From NCBI RefSeq assembly GCF_030408395.1, contig NZ_CP046980.1, positions 1,178,001 through 1,242,000 of the forward strand: DNA of 64,000 nucleotides, in the 5' to 3' direction. Positions within the stretch are counted from its first letter, which is position 1; each line of letters begins with the position of its first letter. The notes under the pieces were generated by a model. The model made no database searches, was not told where the DNA came from, and was given only the letters and a program-made list of their open reading frames with translations. Position numbers and translations under genes: made by a program. Source of the stretch: Corynebacterium aquatimens (GTDB lineage: Bacteria > Actinomycetota > Actinomycetes > Mycobacteriales > Mycobacteriaceae). This document shows, piece after piece, positions 1-10,734 of the stretch.

Positions 1-2
1 TC

Positions 3-362
3 TTCATGGGCGTCATGCTGGATGTTGAATTCACGGGTGTGACCGTGACTACCACCGACAAGCTGGCCTTCCCCGGCGTGGGACTGATCTTGTCCGTTCT
101 TGCCTGGTTTATGCTCACCCGACCTCGGGTGCGCGCGAACGCAGACGGGGTGGAAGTTCGCAACATCGTGGGCACGCGTTTCTACCCGTGGGTGGTCATT
201 TACGGCCTGACATTCCCGCGTGGTGCGCGGATGGCGCGGCTTGAGCTTCCCGAGTTTGAGTACGTGCCGCTGTGGGCGATTCAGGCTGGCGACAAAGAGC
301 GCGCAGTGGAATCCGTCGAGCGATTCCGCGAGCTCGAAGCCCGCTACATGCCCGAAGAGTAG
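3..362 (+). CDS. PH-like domain membrane-associated protein, 5' end probably cut by window edge
   Basis: The reading frame is open to the window edge; the first internal ATG is at 6. A hydrophobic stretch (FPGVGLILSVLAWFML) is followed by a short beta-rich region resembling the bacterial PH domain found in small membrane proteins next to uvrC in corynebacteria. At about 118 residues it looks short for the family, so the true start is probably upstream of the window. It ends 10 nt before uvrC and is likely co-transcribed with it. The function is unknown; the family call rests on resemblance and position only. Confidence 0.6.
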   Translation, partial: FMGVMLDVEFTGVTVTTTDKLAFPGVGLILSVLAWFMLTRPRVRANADGVEVRNIVGTRFYPWVVIYGLTFPRGARMARLELPEFEYVPLWAIQAGDKERAVESVERFRELEARYMPEE

Positions 363-372
363 AAGCTGATCC

Positions 373-2451
373 GTGGCTAATCCTCAGTCATATAGGCCCG
401 CGCCAGGCAGCATTCCCACTGAGCCGGGGGTGTACAAATTCCGCGACTCCGCCGGGCGCGTGGTGTACGTGGGCAAGGCAAAGAACCTTCGGGCACGGTT
501 GAACAACTATTTCCAGCCACCCGCGCAACTGCATCCACGGACGCGCCAAATGGTCTTCGCAGCCTCCAGCGTGGAATGGACCGTCGTCGCCAGCGAGGTC
601 GAGGCCCTTCAGCTTGAGTACACGTGGATCAAGCGCTTCGACCCGTGGTTCAACGTCATGTACCGCGATGACAAGACGTACCCGATGCTCGCGGTCAGCG
701 TGGGGGAGACCTACCCCCGGGCGTTCTTCTACCGTGGCCCGCGCCGCAAAGGAGTACGTTACTTCGGGCCGTTTTCCCACGCGTGGGCAGTGCGTGAAAC
801 GCTCGACCTATTGACGCGGGTGTTTCCCGTGCGGACCTGCTCCAAAGGCGTCTTCAACCGTCATGAGCAACTCGGCCGCCCTTGCCTTTTGGGCTACATC
901 GACAAGTGCGCCGCCCCATGCGTGGGCAGGGTGAACGAAGAGGAATACGACGAGATTGTCGCGGGCTTCATGGCGTTCATGTCGGGCCGCACAGATGCGG
1001 TGGTCAAAGGGCTCAACGCGCAGATGCTCGAGGCGAGCGCGAATCTAGAGTTTGAGAAAGCAGCGCGGCTTCGCGACGACCTGGGGGCCGTGAACAAGGT
1101 GATGGAAAAGCAGACCGTCGTTTTGAGCATCGACACCGACGCGGACATCATCGCCTTCGACACGGATGAACTGGAAGCCGCCGTACAGATTTTCACCGTG
1201 CGTGAAGGCAGGATTCGCTCACAGCGCGGCTGGGTCGTGGAAAAGACTGGTGATGAACCGGGCAGCATGGAGCGCCGCGCAGAGGGAGAAGAAGATCCAG
1301 CTTTGCCGGAGCTGATGCAGAACTTCTTGGTGCAGTACTATTCCGACGCCGTGGAACGGGCGGAATTAGAAGCCGCTGAAGACCGGCGACTGGCGGAGAA
1401 AAAGGTGCGGCGGCGCGGCGTGGACCAGGAGTCGCACGCCAAAGCGCGTCCACCAATGCCGGTGCCGCGAGAGATCCTCGTCGAAAAGCTGCCAGCGGAA
1501 CTCGAAGAGACCACCGCGTTGCTGGAGAAACTCCGCGGGGGCCCAGTGGCCATCCGCGTCCCGCAACGAGGCGACAAAAAATCTTTGATGGACACCGTTT
1601 CCCGCAACGCGCGGGAGGCCCTTCGGCAACACAAGCTCAAGCGGGTGGGCGATCTGACGGCACGCAGCCAGGCGATCCAGGACATCCAGGACGCGCTGGG
1701 GATGGATGAAGCCCCGTTGCGCATTGAGTGCACCGATATTTCCCACATCCAAGGCACGGACGTGGTGGCCAGCTTGGTGGTTTTTGAAGACGGTCTGCCC
1801 AAAAAGGCCGACTACCGGCGTTACCGGATCAAAGAAGCTGCCGGCGATGGCCGCAGCAACGACGTTGGATCGATCGCGGAGGTAACGCGCAGGCGTTTCA
1901 AGCACCACGCGGAAGACCGCTTAGCAAACCCCGAAGACGCCAGCCTGGACACGACGGCGTTTGAGGACGAAGAATCAGACGGCGTGGTGGAATCGACCGG
2001 CAACAAGAAGTTCGCCTACCCGCCGCAATTGTTCATCGTCGACGGCGGCAAGCCCCAGGTCAACGCTGCGCAGAAAGTGTTCGATGAGCTCGGCGTCGTA
2101 GATGTCACCCTGATCGGGCTGGCGAAGAGGCTCGAGGAGGTGTGGGTACCGGATGATGATGAGCCGGTGATTCTACCCCGCAACTCCGAGGGCATGTACC
2201 TGCTCCAGCAGATCCGTGATGAGGCGCACCGGTTTGCCATCACCTACCACCGCCAGCAGCGCTCCAAACGGATGCGTGCTTCCGCGCTCGACGGCATTCC
2301 AGGCTTAGGTCCCGCCCGGCGAACGGATCTGGTGAAGCACTTTGGTTCCGTGAAAAAGCTCAAAGCAGCAACACCCGAAGAGATCGCCGAGGTGAAGGGG
2401 ATCGGCCCCAAGCTGGCGGCCACGATCGCTAAGCACCTCGCGTCTGAATAG
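373..2451 (+). CDS. uvrC: Excinuclease ABC subunit C
   Basis: UvrC makes the dual incisions in nucleotide excision repair, working with UvrA and UvrB in the cytoplasm. The 692-residue product has an N-terminal GIY-YIG nuclease region ([21 protein letters not shown], about residues 19-45), a UVR motif near 205-240 ([13 protein letters not shown]), the RNase H-like second nuclease region at about 385-560, and two C-terminal helix-hairpin-helix motifs ([19 protein letters not shown]). Start is GTG at 373 with a weak ribosome site, implying coupling to the preceding gene. It heads a plus-strand run uvrC-rapZ-yvcK-whiA with gaps of 9-98 nt. Family length and domain order are normal. Confidence 0.97.
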   Translation: MANPQSYRPAPGSIPTEPGVYKFRDSAGRVVYVGKAKNLRARLNNYFQPPAQLHPRTRQMVFAASSVEWTVVASEVEALQLEYTWIKRFDPWFNVMYRDDKTYPMLAVSVGETYPRAFFYRGPRRKGVRYFGPFSHAWAVRETLDLLTRVFPVRTCSKGVFNRHEQLGRPCLLGYIDKCAAPCVGRVNEEEYDEIVAGFMAFMSGRTDAVVKGLNAQMLEASANLEFEKAARLRDDLGAVNKVMEKQTVVLSIDTDADIIAFDTDELEAAVQIFTVREGRIRSQRGWVVEKTGDEPGSMERRAEGEEDPALPELMQNFLVQYYSDAVERAELEAAEDRRLAEKKVRRRGVDQESHAKARPPMPVPREILVEKLPAELEETTALLEKLRGGPVAIRVPQRGDKKSLMDTVSRNAREALRQHKLKRVGDLTARSQAIQDIQDALGMDEAPLRIECTDISHIQGTDVVASLVVFEDGLPKKADYRRYRIKEAAGDGRSNDVGSIAEVTRRRFKHHAEDRLANPEDASLDTTAFEDEESDGVVESTGNKKFAYPPQLFIVDGGKPQVNAAQKVFDELGVVDVTLIGLAKRLEEVWVPDDDEPVILPRNSEGMYLLQQIRDEAHRFAITYHRQQRSKRMRASALDGIPGLGPARRTDLVKHFGSVKKLKAATPEEIAEVKGIGPKLAATIAKHLASE

Positions 2452-2460
2452 GATGGGGGC

Positions 2461-3366
2461 ATGTCCACGGAATACGCGCAGCCACAGCAGTCGCCGAGTC
2501 CTCGCCCCGTCATCATCACCGGCATGTCCGGCGGGGGCCTGTCGAGCGCCGCAAAGGTCTTTGAGGACAAAGGCTTCTTTGTCTCCCAGAACCTTCCCCC
2601 GCAGTTAATCCTGGATTTCCTAGAACTGTCGCTGGCGAAGGATTCCCCCGTCGATCGCGTTGCTGTGGTTACGGACGTGCGTGCCCGCATGTTCAACGGT
2701 TCCCTGATGGACACCATTACCCAGGCCAGGGAGCGTGGTTTTGATCCATTCATTCTCTTCCTCGAAGCACGCGATGAGGTCCTGATCAAGCGCTTTGATA
2801 GCGTGCGCCGAACTCATCCGTTGCAGGAAGATTTCCCGCTGCATGTTGGGATCACGCGTGAGCGCAGCGAACTCGCCGCGGTGCGCGCAACCTCGGATGT
2901 GATCATTGATACTTCGAACCTGTCCATCCATGACCTGCGCCGCGCGATTGAAGCATCCGTGGGTGAACTCGCGCACGGCCACCAGCACGTCACCATCCAG
3001 TCGTTTGGCTTCAAGCACGGCTCCCCGCGCGATGCGGACATCGTGTTGGACGTGCGCTTTTTGCCCAATCCCTACTGGATTGAAGAGTTGCGTGACTTCC
3101 GCGGTGTGGACCAGCCGGTGGCGGACTACGTGTTGTCCCAACCCGGCGCGAGCGAGTTTGTCGACGGCGTAGTGGACCTGCTCAGTTCCATGCTTGCCGG
3201 GTACCGGCATGAGGGCAAAGACTTTGTCACCGTGGGCATTGGGTGCACCGGCGGGCATCACCGTTCCGTCGCTGTGAGTGAAGAAATCGGTCGTCGGCTG
3301 CGGAAGCGTTCCGCCGGGGGGAATTTGGACGTTTCAGTCATGCACCGCGATCTGGCGCGGCACTAG
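2461..3366 (+). CDS. rapZ: RapZ-like nucleotide-binding protein (YvcJ family)
   Basis: The 301-residue protein belongs to the RapZ/YvcJ family, whose E. coli member binds RNase E-targeted small RNAs and whose Bacillus member hydrolyses nucleotides. The C-terminal signature [10 protein letters not shown] is intact. The N-terminal P-loop reads GMSGGGLSS (residues 21-29), so the usual basic Lys/Arg before Ser/Thr is Leu27, and the following VDNLP-type motif reads SQNLPP. Nucleotide hydrolysis may therefore be weak or absent; this is inference. It sits 9 nt after uvrC and 20 nt before yvcK, a conserved actinobacterial neighbourhood with whiA. Confidence 0.93.
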   Translation: MSTEYAQPQQSPSPRPVIITGMSGGGLSSAAKVFEDKGFFVSQNLPPQLILDFLELSLAKDSPVDRVAVVTDVRARMFNGSLMDTITQARERGFDPFILFLEARDEVLIKRFDSVRRTHPLQEDFPLHVGITRERSELAAVRATSDVIIDTSNLSIHDLRRAIEASVGELAHGHQHVTIQSFGFKHGSPRDADIVLDVRFLPNPYWIEELRDFRGVDQPVADYVLSQPGASEFVDGVVDLLSSMLAGYRHEGKDFVTVGIGCTGGHHRSVAVSEEIGRRLRKRSAGGNLDVSVMHRDLARH

Positions 3367-3386
3367 ATCCAGAGGCTGAAAAAGAC

Positions 3387-4445
3387 ATGAATGGTTCGAC
3401 CCAAACATCCTCCTGCGATTCGTCTCACGCTCCCGCCACGCCCGCGATGAGTGCACGACCCTTGTCGGTGGTCAGCCTCGGCGGTGGCCATGGCTTGTAC
3501 CAAACCCTGCTTGCCGGCCGGAAAATTATCGGTGCCAATGGGCATAGGCCGGAAGACGGGTCGTCGTTAAGCGCTATTGTGACCGTGGCTGATGACGGCG
3601 GTTCCTCGGGGCGCTTACGGCGCGAACTGGCGATCGTGCCCCCCGGTGATCTGCGGATGGCACTGTCTGCGCTCACGCCAGACACTGAGGACGGGCGGCT
3701 GTGGCGGGAGACACTCCAGCACCGGTTCGGTGGGCACGGTGCGATGGCGGGGCACGCCGTGGGCAACCTGTTGATCGCGGGCATGGCCGAGCGCTGCGGA
3801 AACGCGCAAGCCGCGTTAGATAACGTGGCGCGGTGGACGCAATCGACCGGCAGGGTGCTCCCCGCGGCGCTGGAGCCGTTGGATATTGAGGCCGACGTAG
3901 CCGGGCTTGACGACGACCCGCGGGTGATGCGCTCTGTACGCGGCCAGGTGGCGGTGGCTACCACGCCAGGTTCTGTGCGCCGAGTCCGGCTGATCCCCGA
4001 CGCCCCGTCCGCGAACCCGCTGGCGGTCGAAGCAATCATGAACGCCGATGTTGTGACGATCGGCCCCGGCTCATGGTTCTCATCCGTGATCCCGCACCTG
4101 TTGATTCCAGAGATTGTGGACGCGCTGAACCGCACGAGCGCGGATGTGGTCGTGGTGCTGAACCTGTCACCGGAAGCCGGCGAGACCCCTGGGTTTTCTA
4201 CCGAACGCCACATCCATGTGTTCTCCCAGCACGCGCCGGACCTGCACGTGGACCACTTCCTCGCCGATTCCGGGATTCCTTTCTCAAAAGGGGAGAAAGA
4301 CTACCTGGATCGTGCGGCGCACAACGTGGGCGCAACCGTGTCCTATTGCGACATGGTTGAAGTGGATGACTCTGGGCGGCTGACAAACAGGCATGATCCG
4401 CACAAGCTCGCAGCTGCCATCATGGAAGTAATTCAGGACAATTAA
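3387..4445 (+). CDS. YvcK/GluM-type UDP-sugar-binding regulator (CofD-like fold)
   Basis: This 352-residue protein matches the YvcK family (CuvA in mycobacteria), which binds UDP-sugars and influences peptidoglycan synthesis on different carbon sources. Visible motifs are VVSLGGGHGLYQTLL near residue 28, ADDGGSSGRLRREL near 71 and GPGSWFSSVIPHLL near 230. The first ~20 residues are Ser/Thr/Ala rich and non-conserved; ATG 3387 was kept because a purine-rich stretch precedes it, whereas the internal ATG at 3447 has no ribosome site. It lies between rapZ and whiA, the standard order in Firmicutes and Actinobacteria. Confidence 0.92.
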   Translation: MNGSTQTSSCDSSHAPATPAMSARPLSVVSLGGGHGLYQTLLAGRKIIGANGHRPEDGSSLSAIVTVADDGGSSGRLRRELAIVPPGDLRMALSALTPDTEDGRLWRETLQHRFGGHGAMAGHAVGNLLIAGMAERCGNAQAALDNVARWTQSTGRVLPAALEPLDIEADVAGLDDDPRVMRSVRGQVAVATTPGSVRRVRLIPDAPSANPLAVEAIMNADVVTIGPGSWFSSVIPHLLIPEIVDALNRTSADVVVVLNLSPEAGETPGFSTERHIHVFSQHAPDLHVDHFLADSGIPFSKGEKDYLDRAAHNVGATVSYCDMVEVDDSGRLTNRHDPHKLAAAIMEVIQDN

Positions 4446-4543
4446 GCTTAAGCGGTATGCTCACGACGACAGTAAGCACACGGCAGAAATAGGCCGGGCA
4501 TAGGCCGGATATACGCAAGGAATCAGCTAAGGAGCGCGGCAGC

Positions 4544-5551
4544 GTGGCATTGACACCGAAAGTCAAAGAAGAACTTCTTAGCGCCGCGAACTCTACTGCC
4601 GCGCGCAGTGGAAGCGGTGCGAACACCGATGTCCGGATTGCAGAAGCCACTGCCATGTTGCGCGTAGCAGGTGAATACACCGAAGGTGCCCGCGGCGTTG
4701 AGATCGTGGCGCACTTTGCCGAAAAGGCTGTGGCCGATCACTTGGCCGACATCATTCGCGATGTCTGTGACGCTGGGGCAGAGGTCAGTGAAGTCATCCC
4801 GGGGACGGGTTCCAAAGACCTGCGGTACACGGTCACCATTGCACACGGGGCGACGGATGTGATTCGCCGGCTCAAGCTGGTCACGGCTTCCGGCCACGCA
4901 GTCGTGGGTTTGCCCCGCCAAATCGTGTCCGGGACCATCGCTGAGGTGGAAGCCGCGTGGCGTGGCGCGTTTCTTGCCCGGGGCGCACTGACCGAGCCGG
5001 GGCGAACCTCATCGCTGGAAGTCGCTTGCCCGCGCGAGGAAGTGGCGTTGGCTTTGATTGGCTTGGCGCGGCGGTTGTCCGTGGCGGCGAAGACGAAGGA
5101 CACGCGCGGAGTCGTTCGCGTCTTTGTCCGCGATGGCGACGCCATTGGGATTCTTCTTAGCCGCATGGGCGCGCCGCGCACGCGCCTGGAATGGGACGAC
5201 AAGCGCGAAAAGCGCCAAGCCCGCACTGCCAACCACCACCACGCCAACTTTGACGACGCGAACCAGCGGCGTTCTGCTCAGGCAGCCGCGGCTGCTGCAG
5301 CCCGCGTTGACCGAGCGATGCAGATCCTTGGGGACGACGTTCCAGAGCACCTTGCAGACGCAGGCTACCTGCGCGTGACACACCGCCACGCGTCTCTGGA
5401 AGAGCTCGGCCGCCTCGCCGATCCGCAGATGACGAAGGACGCGGTGGCTGGTCGCATCAGGCGTCTTCTTTCCCTAGCTGACAAGCGGGCGAAAGAACTA
5501 GGAATCCCGGATACCCACGCGGCCGTTAGTACCGAGGCCGAAGGGCAATAG
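4544..5551 (+). CDS. whiA: WhiA transcriptional regulator
   Basis: WhiA combines an N-terminal LAGLIDADG-like fold with a C-terminal helix-turn-helix and controls division-associated genes in actinobacteria. The 335-residue product starts at GTG 4544 behind AAGGAG at about 4530. The start MALTPKVKEELLS and the C-terminal segment LADPQMTKDAVAGRIRRLL are typical. A low-complexity insert at about residues 230-255 (NHHHANFDDANQRRSAQAAAA) lies between the domains. A 98-nt gap from yvcK containing TATGCT could hold its own promoter. Downstream is gap, as in C. glutamicum. Confidence 0.95.
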   Translation: MALTPKVKEELLSAANSTAARSGSGANTDVRIAEATAMLRVAGEYTEGARGVEIVAHFAEKAVADHLADIIRDVCDAGAEVSEVIPGTGSKDLRYTVTIAHGATDVIRRLKLVTASGHAVVGLPRQIVSGTIAEVEAAWRGAFLARGALTEPGRTSSLEVACPREEVALALIGLARRLSVAAKTKDTRGVVRVFVRDGDAIGILLSRMGAPRTRLEWDDKREKRQARTANHHHANFDDANQRRSAQAAAAAAARVDRAMQILGDDVPEHLADAGYLRVTHRHASLEELGRLADPQMTKDAVAGRIRRLLSLADKRAKELGIPDTHAAVSTEAEGQ

Positions 5552-5578
5552 GGCGCGCAAGTCTAAAACCCCCCTTTA

Positions 5579-6688
<1,110 letters not shown>

Positions 6689-6750
6689 ATCAGCGCGCGC
6701 CGAGCTCTACGAATACAAGAGCGCTTAAACGTTAAGGCGCTATATGAAAG

Positions 6751-6787
6751 CCCGGGCAGTGCCACGCACTTCACGCCCGGGTTTTTT
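6751..6787 (+). terminator. Rho-independent terminator after gap
   Basis: CCCGGGC (6751-6757) pairs with GCCCGGG (6775-6781) and is followed by six T residues. It separates gap from pgk, allowing more gap transcript than pgk-tpiA transcript unless read through. Confidence 0.8.
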
Positions 6788-6868
6788 CACACCGGCACGT
6801 AGTGCCAGGTACCGGTTGATATTTACCCATTACCCCACATCTTTTCGACAAAACAGGAGTTCATACCC

Positions 6869-8086
6869 ATGACCACCCGCACCCTTAAGGACCTGCTGGA
6901 TGAAGGCGTCGAAGGCCGCCACATCCTTGTTCGCTCTGACTTCAACGTCCCGCTTAACGACGACGGGGAGATCACGGACCCGGGTCGTATTGATGCCTCG
7001 CTGCCGACCATCCAAGCTCTTATCGACGGTGGCGCCAAGGTGATCCTGAGCGCACACCTGGGCCGCCCGAAGGGTGAAGCTAACCCGAAGTTCTCCCTCG
7101 CACCGGTTGCGGAGGCTCTGTCGGAGCGCCTCGGCCAGTACGTGGCTCTCGCAGGCGATGTCACCGGTGAGGATGCGCACGAGCGCGCTAACGGGCTCAA
7201 CGACGGCGATGTCATGTTGATTGAGAACGTCCGCTTCGATGCCCGCGAAACCTCCAAGGATGAAGCAGAGCGCGGCGCGTTCGCTGATGAGCTTGCTGCC
7301 CTTGCTGCTGACAACGGTGCATTTGTTTCCGACGGCTTCGGCGTTGTTCACCGCGCCCAGGCATCTGTCTACGACGTTGCGAAGCGCCTTCCGGCCTACG
7401 CTGGCTACCTGGTTGAGCAGGAGCTGGACAAGCTGTCTTCCGTCAAGGACAACCCGACTTCCCCATACGTCGTCGTGCTCGGCGGCTCCAAGGTGTCCGA
7501 CAAGCTCGGCGTTATTGAGGCCCTCGCTGAGAAGGCTGACAAGGTCATCATCGGTGGCGGCATGTGCTACACCTTCCTCACCGCCCAGGGCCACAACACC
7601 CAGAAGTCCCTGCTCCAGGAAGAGATGATTGACACCTGCAAGGACCTGCTGGCGAAGTACGGCGACAAGATCGTTCTGCCGGTTGACCTTCTGGCTGCTG
7701 CGGAGTTCGACAACGATGCTGAGACGAAGATCGTGGACCTCGACGGCATCCCGGAGGGCTGGCTGTCCACCGACATCGGCCCGGAGACCGCCAAGAAGTA
7801 CGCAGAGATCATCGCGGAGTCCAAGACCGTGTTCTGGAACGGCCCGATGGGCGTGTTTGAGAAGCCGAACTTCGCAGAAGGCACCCGTGCGGTTGCACAG
7901 GCCATGATCGACGCAACCGCTAACAACGGTTCCTTCACCGTGGTCGGCGGCGGCGATTCCGCAGCATCGGTACGCGTGCTCGGCCTCGACGAGGACGGGT
8001 TCTCCCACATCTCCACCGGCGGCGGCGCATCCCTGGAGCTCCTCGAGGGCAAGGACCTGCCGGGCGTGGCAGTTCTGAACAGCTAA
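6869..8086 (+). CDS. pgk: Phosphoglycerate kinase
   Basis: The 405-residue enzyme transfers phosphate from 1,3-bisphosphoglycerate to ADP. Motifs include the substrate-binding RSDFNVPL (about residue 23), [16 protein letters not shown] and the C-terminal [11 protein letters not shown] nucleotide loop. ATG 6869 is preceded by ACAGGAG. It follows the gap terminator and is 40 nt from tpiA, with which it is probably co-transcribed. Length and motifs are normal. Confidence 0.98.
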   Translation: MTTRTLKDLLDEGVEGRHILVRSDFNVPLNDDGEITDPGRIDASLPTIQALIDGGAKVILSAHLGRPKGEANPKFSLAPVAEALSERLGQYVALAGDVTGEDAHERANGLNDGDVMLIENVRFDARETSKDEAERGAFADELAALAADNGAFVSDGFGVVHRAQASVYDVAKRLPAYAGYLVEQELDKLSSVKDNPTSPYVVVLGGSKVSDKLGVIEALAEKADKVIIGGGMCYTFLTAQGHNTQKSLLQEEMIDTCKDLLAKYGDKIVLPVDLLAAAEFDNDAETKIVDLDGIPEGWLSTDIGPETAKKYAEIIAESKTVFWNGPMGVFEKPNFAEGTRAVAQAMIDATANNGSFTVVGGGDSAASVRVLGLDEDGFSHISTGGGASLELLEGKDLPGVAVLNS

Positions 8087-8126
8087 AACAAGAGCCGCTT
8101 AACCGTTTACAGAAAGGATTTGTCTC

Positions 8127-8909
8127 ATGGCACGTAAACCACTCATTGCCGGTAACTGGAAGATGAACCACGACCACCTCGAGGCTGTCGCGCAGACCCA
8201 GCGCCTCGCCTTCGCGCTTCCGAACGACTACTACGATCAGGTCGATGTGGCGCTGATCGTGCCGTTCACGGATATCCGTTCCGTCCAGACATTGGTCAAC
8301 GGCGACGAGCTCAAGGTCACCTTCGGTGCGCAGGACATTTCGGTCCACGAGTCCGGCGCTTACACCGGGGAAGTCTCCGGCGCGATGCTGAGCAAACTCG
8401 ACTGCACCTGGGTGGTCGTCGGGCACTCCGAGCGCCGCGAGTACCACAATGAGACCAATGAGATCGTGGCGAAGAAGGCCCGCGCAGCACTCGCGTACGG
8501 CATGAACCCGATCGTGTGCGTCGGTGAATCCCTCGACGTGCGCGAGGCAGGGGAGCACGTGAACTTCGTAGTTCAGCAGACCAAGGAATCCCTCGCTGGT
8601 CTGGGCGCAGAAGAGCTCGCCAAGACGGTCATCGCCTACGAGCCTGTCTGGGCCATCGGTACCGGCAAGGTGGCTTCTGCCGCTGACGCCCAGGAGGTGT
8701 GCGAAGCAATCCGCAGGACCATCGCCGACATCGCGGGCGAAGATGTTGCCGCAGGCACCCGCATTCTCTACGGCGGCTCCGTCAAGGTTGACAGCGTCGG
8801 TGAAATCGTTGGTCAGCCAGACATCGACGGCGGTCTCGTCGGCGGTGCATCGCTGGACGGCCAGGACTTTGCAAAGCTCTGCGCCGCAGCGGGCGACGCC
8901 GTGAAGTAA
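8127..8909 (+). CDS. tpiA: Triosephosphate isomerase
   Basis: The 260-residue TIM-barrel enzyme interconverts dihydroxyacetone phosphate and glyceraldehyde 3-phosphate. Lys in GNWKMN, His in GHSERR and the catalytic Glu in [12 protein letters not shown] are all present, as is the phosphate loop YGGSVK. AGAAAGGA lies upstream of ATG 8127. In C. glutamicum ppc follows tpi; here a strong hairpin and secG follow directly. Confidence 0.98.
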   Translation: MARKPLIAGNWKMNHDHLEAVAQTQRLAFALPNDYYDQVDVALIVPFTDIRSVQTLVNGDELKVTFGAQDISVHESGAYTGEVSGAMLSKLDCTWVVVGHSERREYHNETNEIVAKKARAALAYGMNPIVCVGESLDVREAGEHVNFVVQQTKESLAGLGAEELAKTVIAYEPVWAIGTGKVASAADAQEVCEAIRRTIADIAGEDVAAGTRILYGGSVKVDSVGEIVGQPDIDGGLVGGASLDGQDFAKLCAAAGDAVK

Positions 8910-8914
8910 AGATT

Positions 8915-8957
8915 CACCACCTGCCGCGCCGGATATAATCCGCGGCGGCAGGTGGTG
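8915..8957 (+). terminator. Long perfect hairpin after tpiA with TATAAT inside
   Basis: CACCACCTGCCGC (8915-8927) is perfectly complementary to GCGGCAGGTGGTG (8945-8957), and an inner CGGAT/ATCCG pair extends the stem. No T tract follows. The loop-proximal part contains a perfect TATAAT (8934-8939), so the site may also carry a promoter element for secG. It is most simply a transcription terminator or 3'-end-stabilising hairpin. Confidence 0.6.
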
Positions 8958-9004
8958 TAGCATGTTACGAGTTACCCAACTAACCCCGTGGAGGTTTTCT
9001 CACC

Positions 9005-9241
9005 ATGGTCTTGACCCTGCAGATCATCTTGGTCTTCGCCGCAGTTCTGATGAGCATCTTCGTGCTTTTGCACAAGGGCAAAGGCGGCGGTCTGTCGAGC
9101 CTGTTCGGCGGCGGTGTCCAGGCTAACCTTTCCGGTTCCACGGTCGTTGAGAAGAACTTGGACCGCTACACCATCGTGATGTGCGTGATCTGGATCGCGT
9201 GCATCATCGGCTTGAACCTGATTCAGTCCTACGGACTCTAA
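9005..9241 (+). CDS. secG: Preprotein translocase subunit SecG
   Basis: The 78-residue membrane protein has two transmembrane helices (LTLQIILVFAAVLMSIFVLL and TIVMCVIWIACIIGLNLI) joined by the typical glycine-rich loop GKGGGLSSLFGGGV. It is the accessory subunit of the SecYEG channel. A GGAGG ribosome site precedes ATG 9005. Its position after the glycolytic genes is conserved in corynebacteria. Confidence 0.95.
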   Translation: MVLTLQIILVFAAVLMSIFVLLHKGKGGGLSSLFGGGVQANLSGSTVVEKNLDRYTIVMCVIWIACIIGLNLIQSYGL

Positions 9242-9275
9242 GCTTGTAGCGCTCTGTCGCGCTCCTCAGGCAAAA

Positions 9276-9304
9276 ATTGAGCCGCTACCCGAATGGGTAG
9301 CGGC
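9276..9304. terminator. Bidirectional terminator between secG and the glycerophosphodiesterase gene
   Basis: GCCGCTACCC (9281-9290) pairs with GGGTAGCGGC (9295-9304) around a GAAT loop. The AAAAA run on the left gives a U-tract for minus-strand transcripts, so it works best for the minus-strand gene, but the hairpin serves both converging units. Confidence 0.8.
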
Positions 9305-9321
9305 TTCAACGTTGTTACTCC

Positions 9322-10473
9322 CTACTTTGTACGAGCGTAGTTGATCCCGCGTTCATCCAGGATCTTCTTCAAACGAGTGGGGTAGTCCGTGATAATGCCG
9401 TCGACGCCGGCATCAAGTTGCTCTTCCATGGTGTCTGGATCATTAATCGTCCACGGCACAACACGAATTCCTGCCTCGTGGGCCTTTGTGATGTACTCAC
9501 GGGTAGCGGTCGGGTTGTAGTCATCATCGCCCGCTTTAGCCTCGTAAGGCACCGCAAAGCCGGGGGAGATCACTTCTGCACCAAGCTTCTTCACGGCCTC
9601 GATAACATCGCCGTCTACGTCCTTGTAGTCGATATCGCCGATCCATTTCGAGTCTTCGACCCATGTCGTTTCGTCGTACAACGCCACTAAAGGAATGTTC
9701 GGGTTCTTCTCACGCACCAGTGGCAAGCTGCGCCAATCGAATGACTGGATCATGATGCGGTCGGTAGTGCCAGCTTCCTCAGCAGCAGCGAGAATCGCGT
9801 CGACAAACTCCTGTGGTTCGGCCGAGTTCTCTCGCTCTTCAGCTTCGATCTTGGTTTCAATGTTGAAGTAGACATCGTGTTCCGATTTCGCAATCTCGAA
9901 AACATCGGACAGCTGCAGGATCTTGTTTCCCTTAACAGGCTCCTGCTCAGGGAAGTCCTCAGAAAGTTTCAGATCACAGTCCAAGGTCTGGATCTGGTCC
10001 CACGTCAACTCGTGCATGAGCTTGCCAACGTATGGGAACTGAGGGTCATTCTCAGTTGCTGGCTTTGTATCCGTGCACTTGTCATCTTGGACCTTCGGAT
10101 CATGCCAGACCGCGGGAACTCCATCCTTGGTGATCACGACATCGAGTTCAAGAGTAGTAGCGTTGAGTTCGAGAGCGGTTTCGAAAGCCTTCTTTGATTC
10201 TTCGGTCCATTCGCCGCGGCCACCACGGTGAGCCTCAAAATCGAAGTGCGGCGGTAAGTTCTTTACAGCGGGGGATGGATTATCGGCCACCGGCGGAACG
10301 TCGTCACGATTGTTCTTAGAGGCTTGCTCGTGAACAGATGTGGATGCGGAATTATCTTCTGGAGTCGATGAGTTACCCTTATCGGTTCCTTCGTCATTAC
10401 TGCATGAAGCCAGAAGCAAGCTGGCGGATGCCAGGACAGCTACAGCTCCCATTGAGCGGCGATTCGTGCCCAT
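9322..10473 (-). CDS. Lipoprotein glycerophosphodiester phosphodiesterase
   Basis: The 383-residue protein has a lipoprotein signal ending LLASC (Cys24), an Asn/Ser/Thr-rich linker, then a GDPD domain. HRGG (82-85), the metal-binding LELDVV (Glu109, Asp111) and His124 in VWHDP are the expected catalytic residues. Such enzymes hydrolyse glycerophosphodiesters to glycerol 3-phosphate and an alcohol outside the cell. AGAGGAAAC precedes ATG 10473. It is divergent from a lipoprotein HAD phosphatase, suggesting joint scavenging of phosphate or head-group alcohols from phospholipid breakdown products; that pairing is inference. Confidence 0.93.
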   Translation of the reverse strand: MGTNRRSMGAVAVLASASLLLASCSNDEGTDKGNSSTPEDNSASTSVHEQASKNNRDDVPPVADNPSPAVKNLPPHFDFEAHRGGRGEWTEESKKAFETALELNATTLELDVVITKDGVPAVWHDPKVQDDKCTDTKPATENDPQFPYVGKLMHELTWDQIQTLDCDLKLSEDFPEQEPVKGNKILQLSDVFEIAKSEHDVYFNIETKIEAEERENSAEPQEFVDAILAAAEEAGTTDRIMIQSFDWRSLPLVREKNPNIPLVALYDETTWVEDSKWIGDIDYKDVDGDVIEAVKKLGAEVISPGFAVPYEAKAGDDDYNPTATREYITKAHEAGIRVVPWTINDPDTMEEQLDAGVDGIITDYPTRLKKILDERGINYARTK

Positions 10474-10680
10474 GTTTCCTCTTTTCGGTTGCCGGAGTCA
10501 TTTTTATTTTCGACGGTTATTCGGTTGTCTTTCGATGTCATCACCCATGAAAAGGCCCGACAACATCGAGTGTATTGAGGTGGCCAGGAGATTGTGAGCC
10601 CAAAGTTAGAGTTTGCTTATAGTTAATTAAGCGTTTACGTTGCGCAAGTAGTCTTCAAGTAATCCTGCGCAAAAAGAATG

Positions 10681-10707
10681 CAGGTAGTTAACCTGAATGC
10701 GCATTCA
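10681..10707. promoter_or_regulatory. Candidate operator between two divergent lipoprotein hydrolase genes
   Basis: Two inverted repeats overlap: CAGGT-N5-ACCTG (10681-10695) and the perfect 14-bp palindrome TGAATGCGCATTCA (10694-10707). ATGCGC recurs at 10710. They lie 28-54 nt upstream of the HAD lipoprotein start. The remaining roughly 200 nt of the divergent gap is AT-rich relative to the window and contains TATAGT at about 10617, which could be a -10 element. No regulator gene is adjacent. Confidence 0.45.
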
Positions 10708-10734
10708 CAATGCGCGTTACCGAAGGGATTTTCC

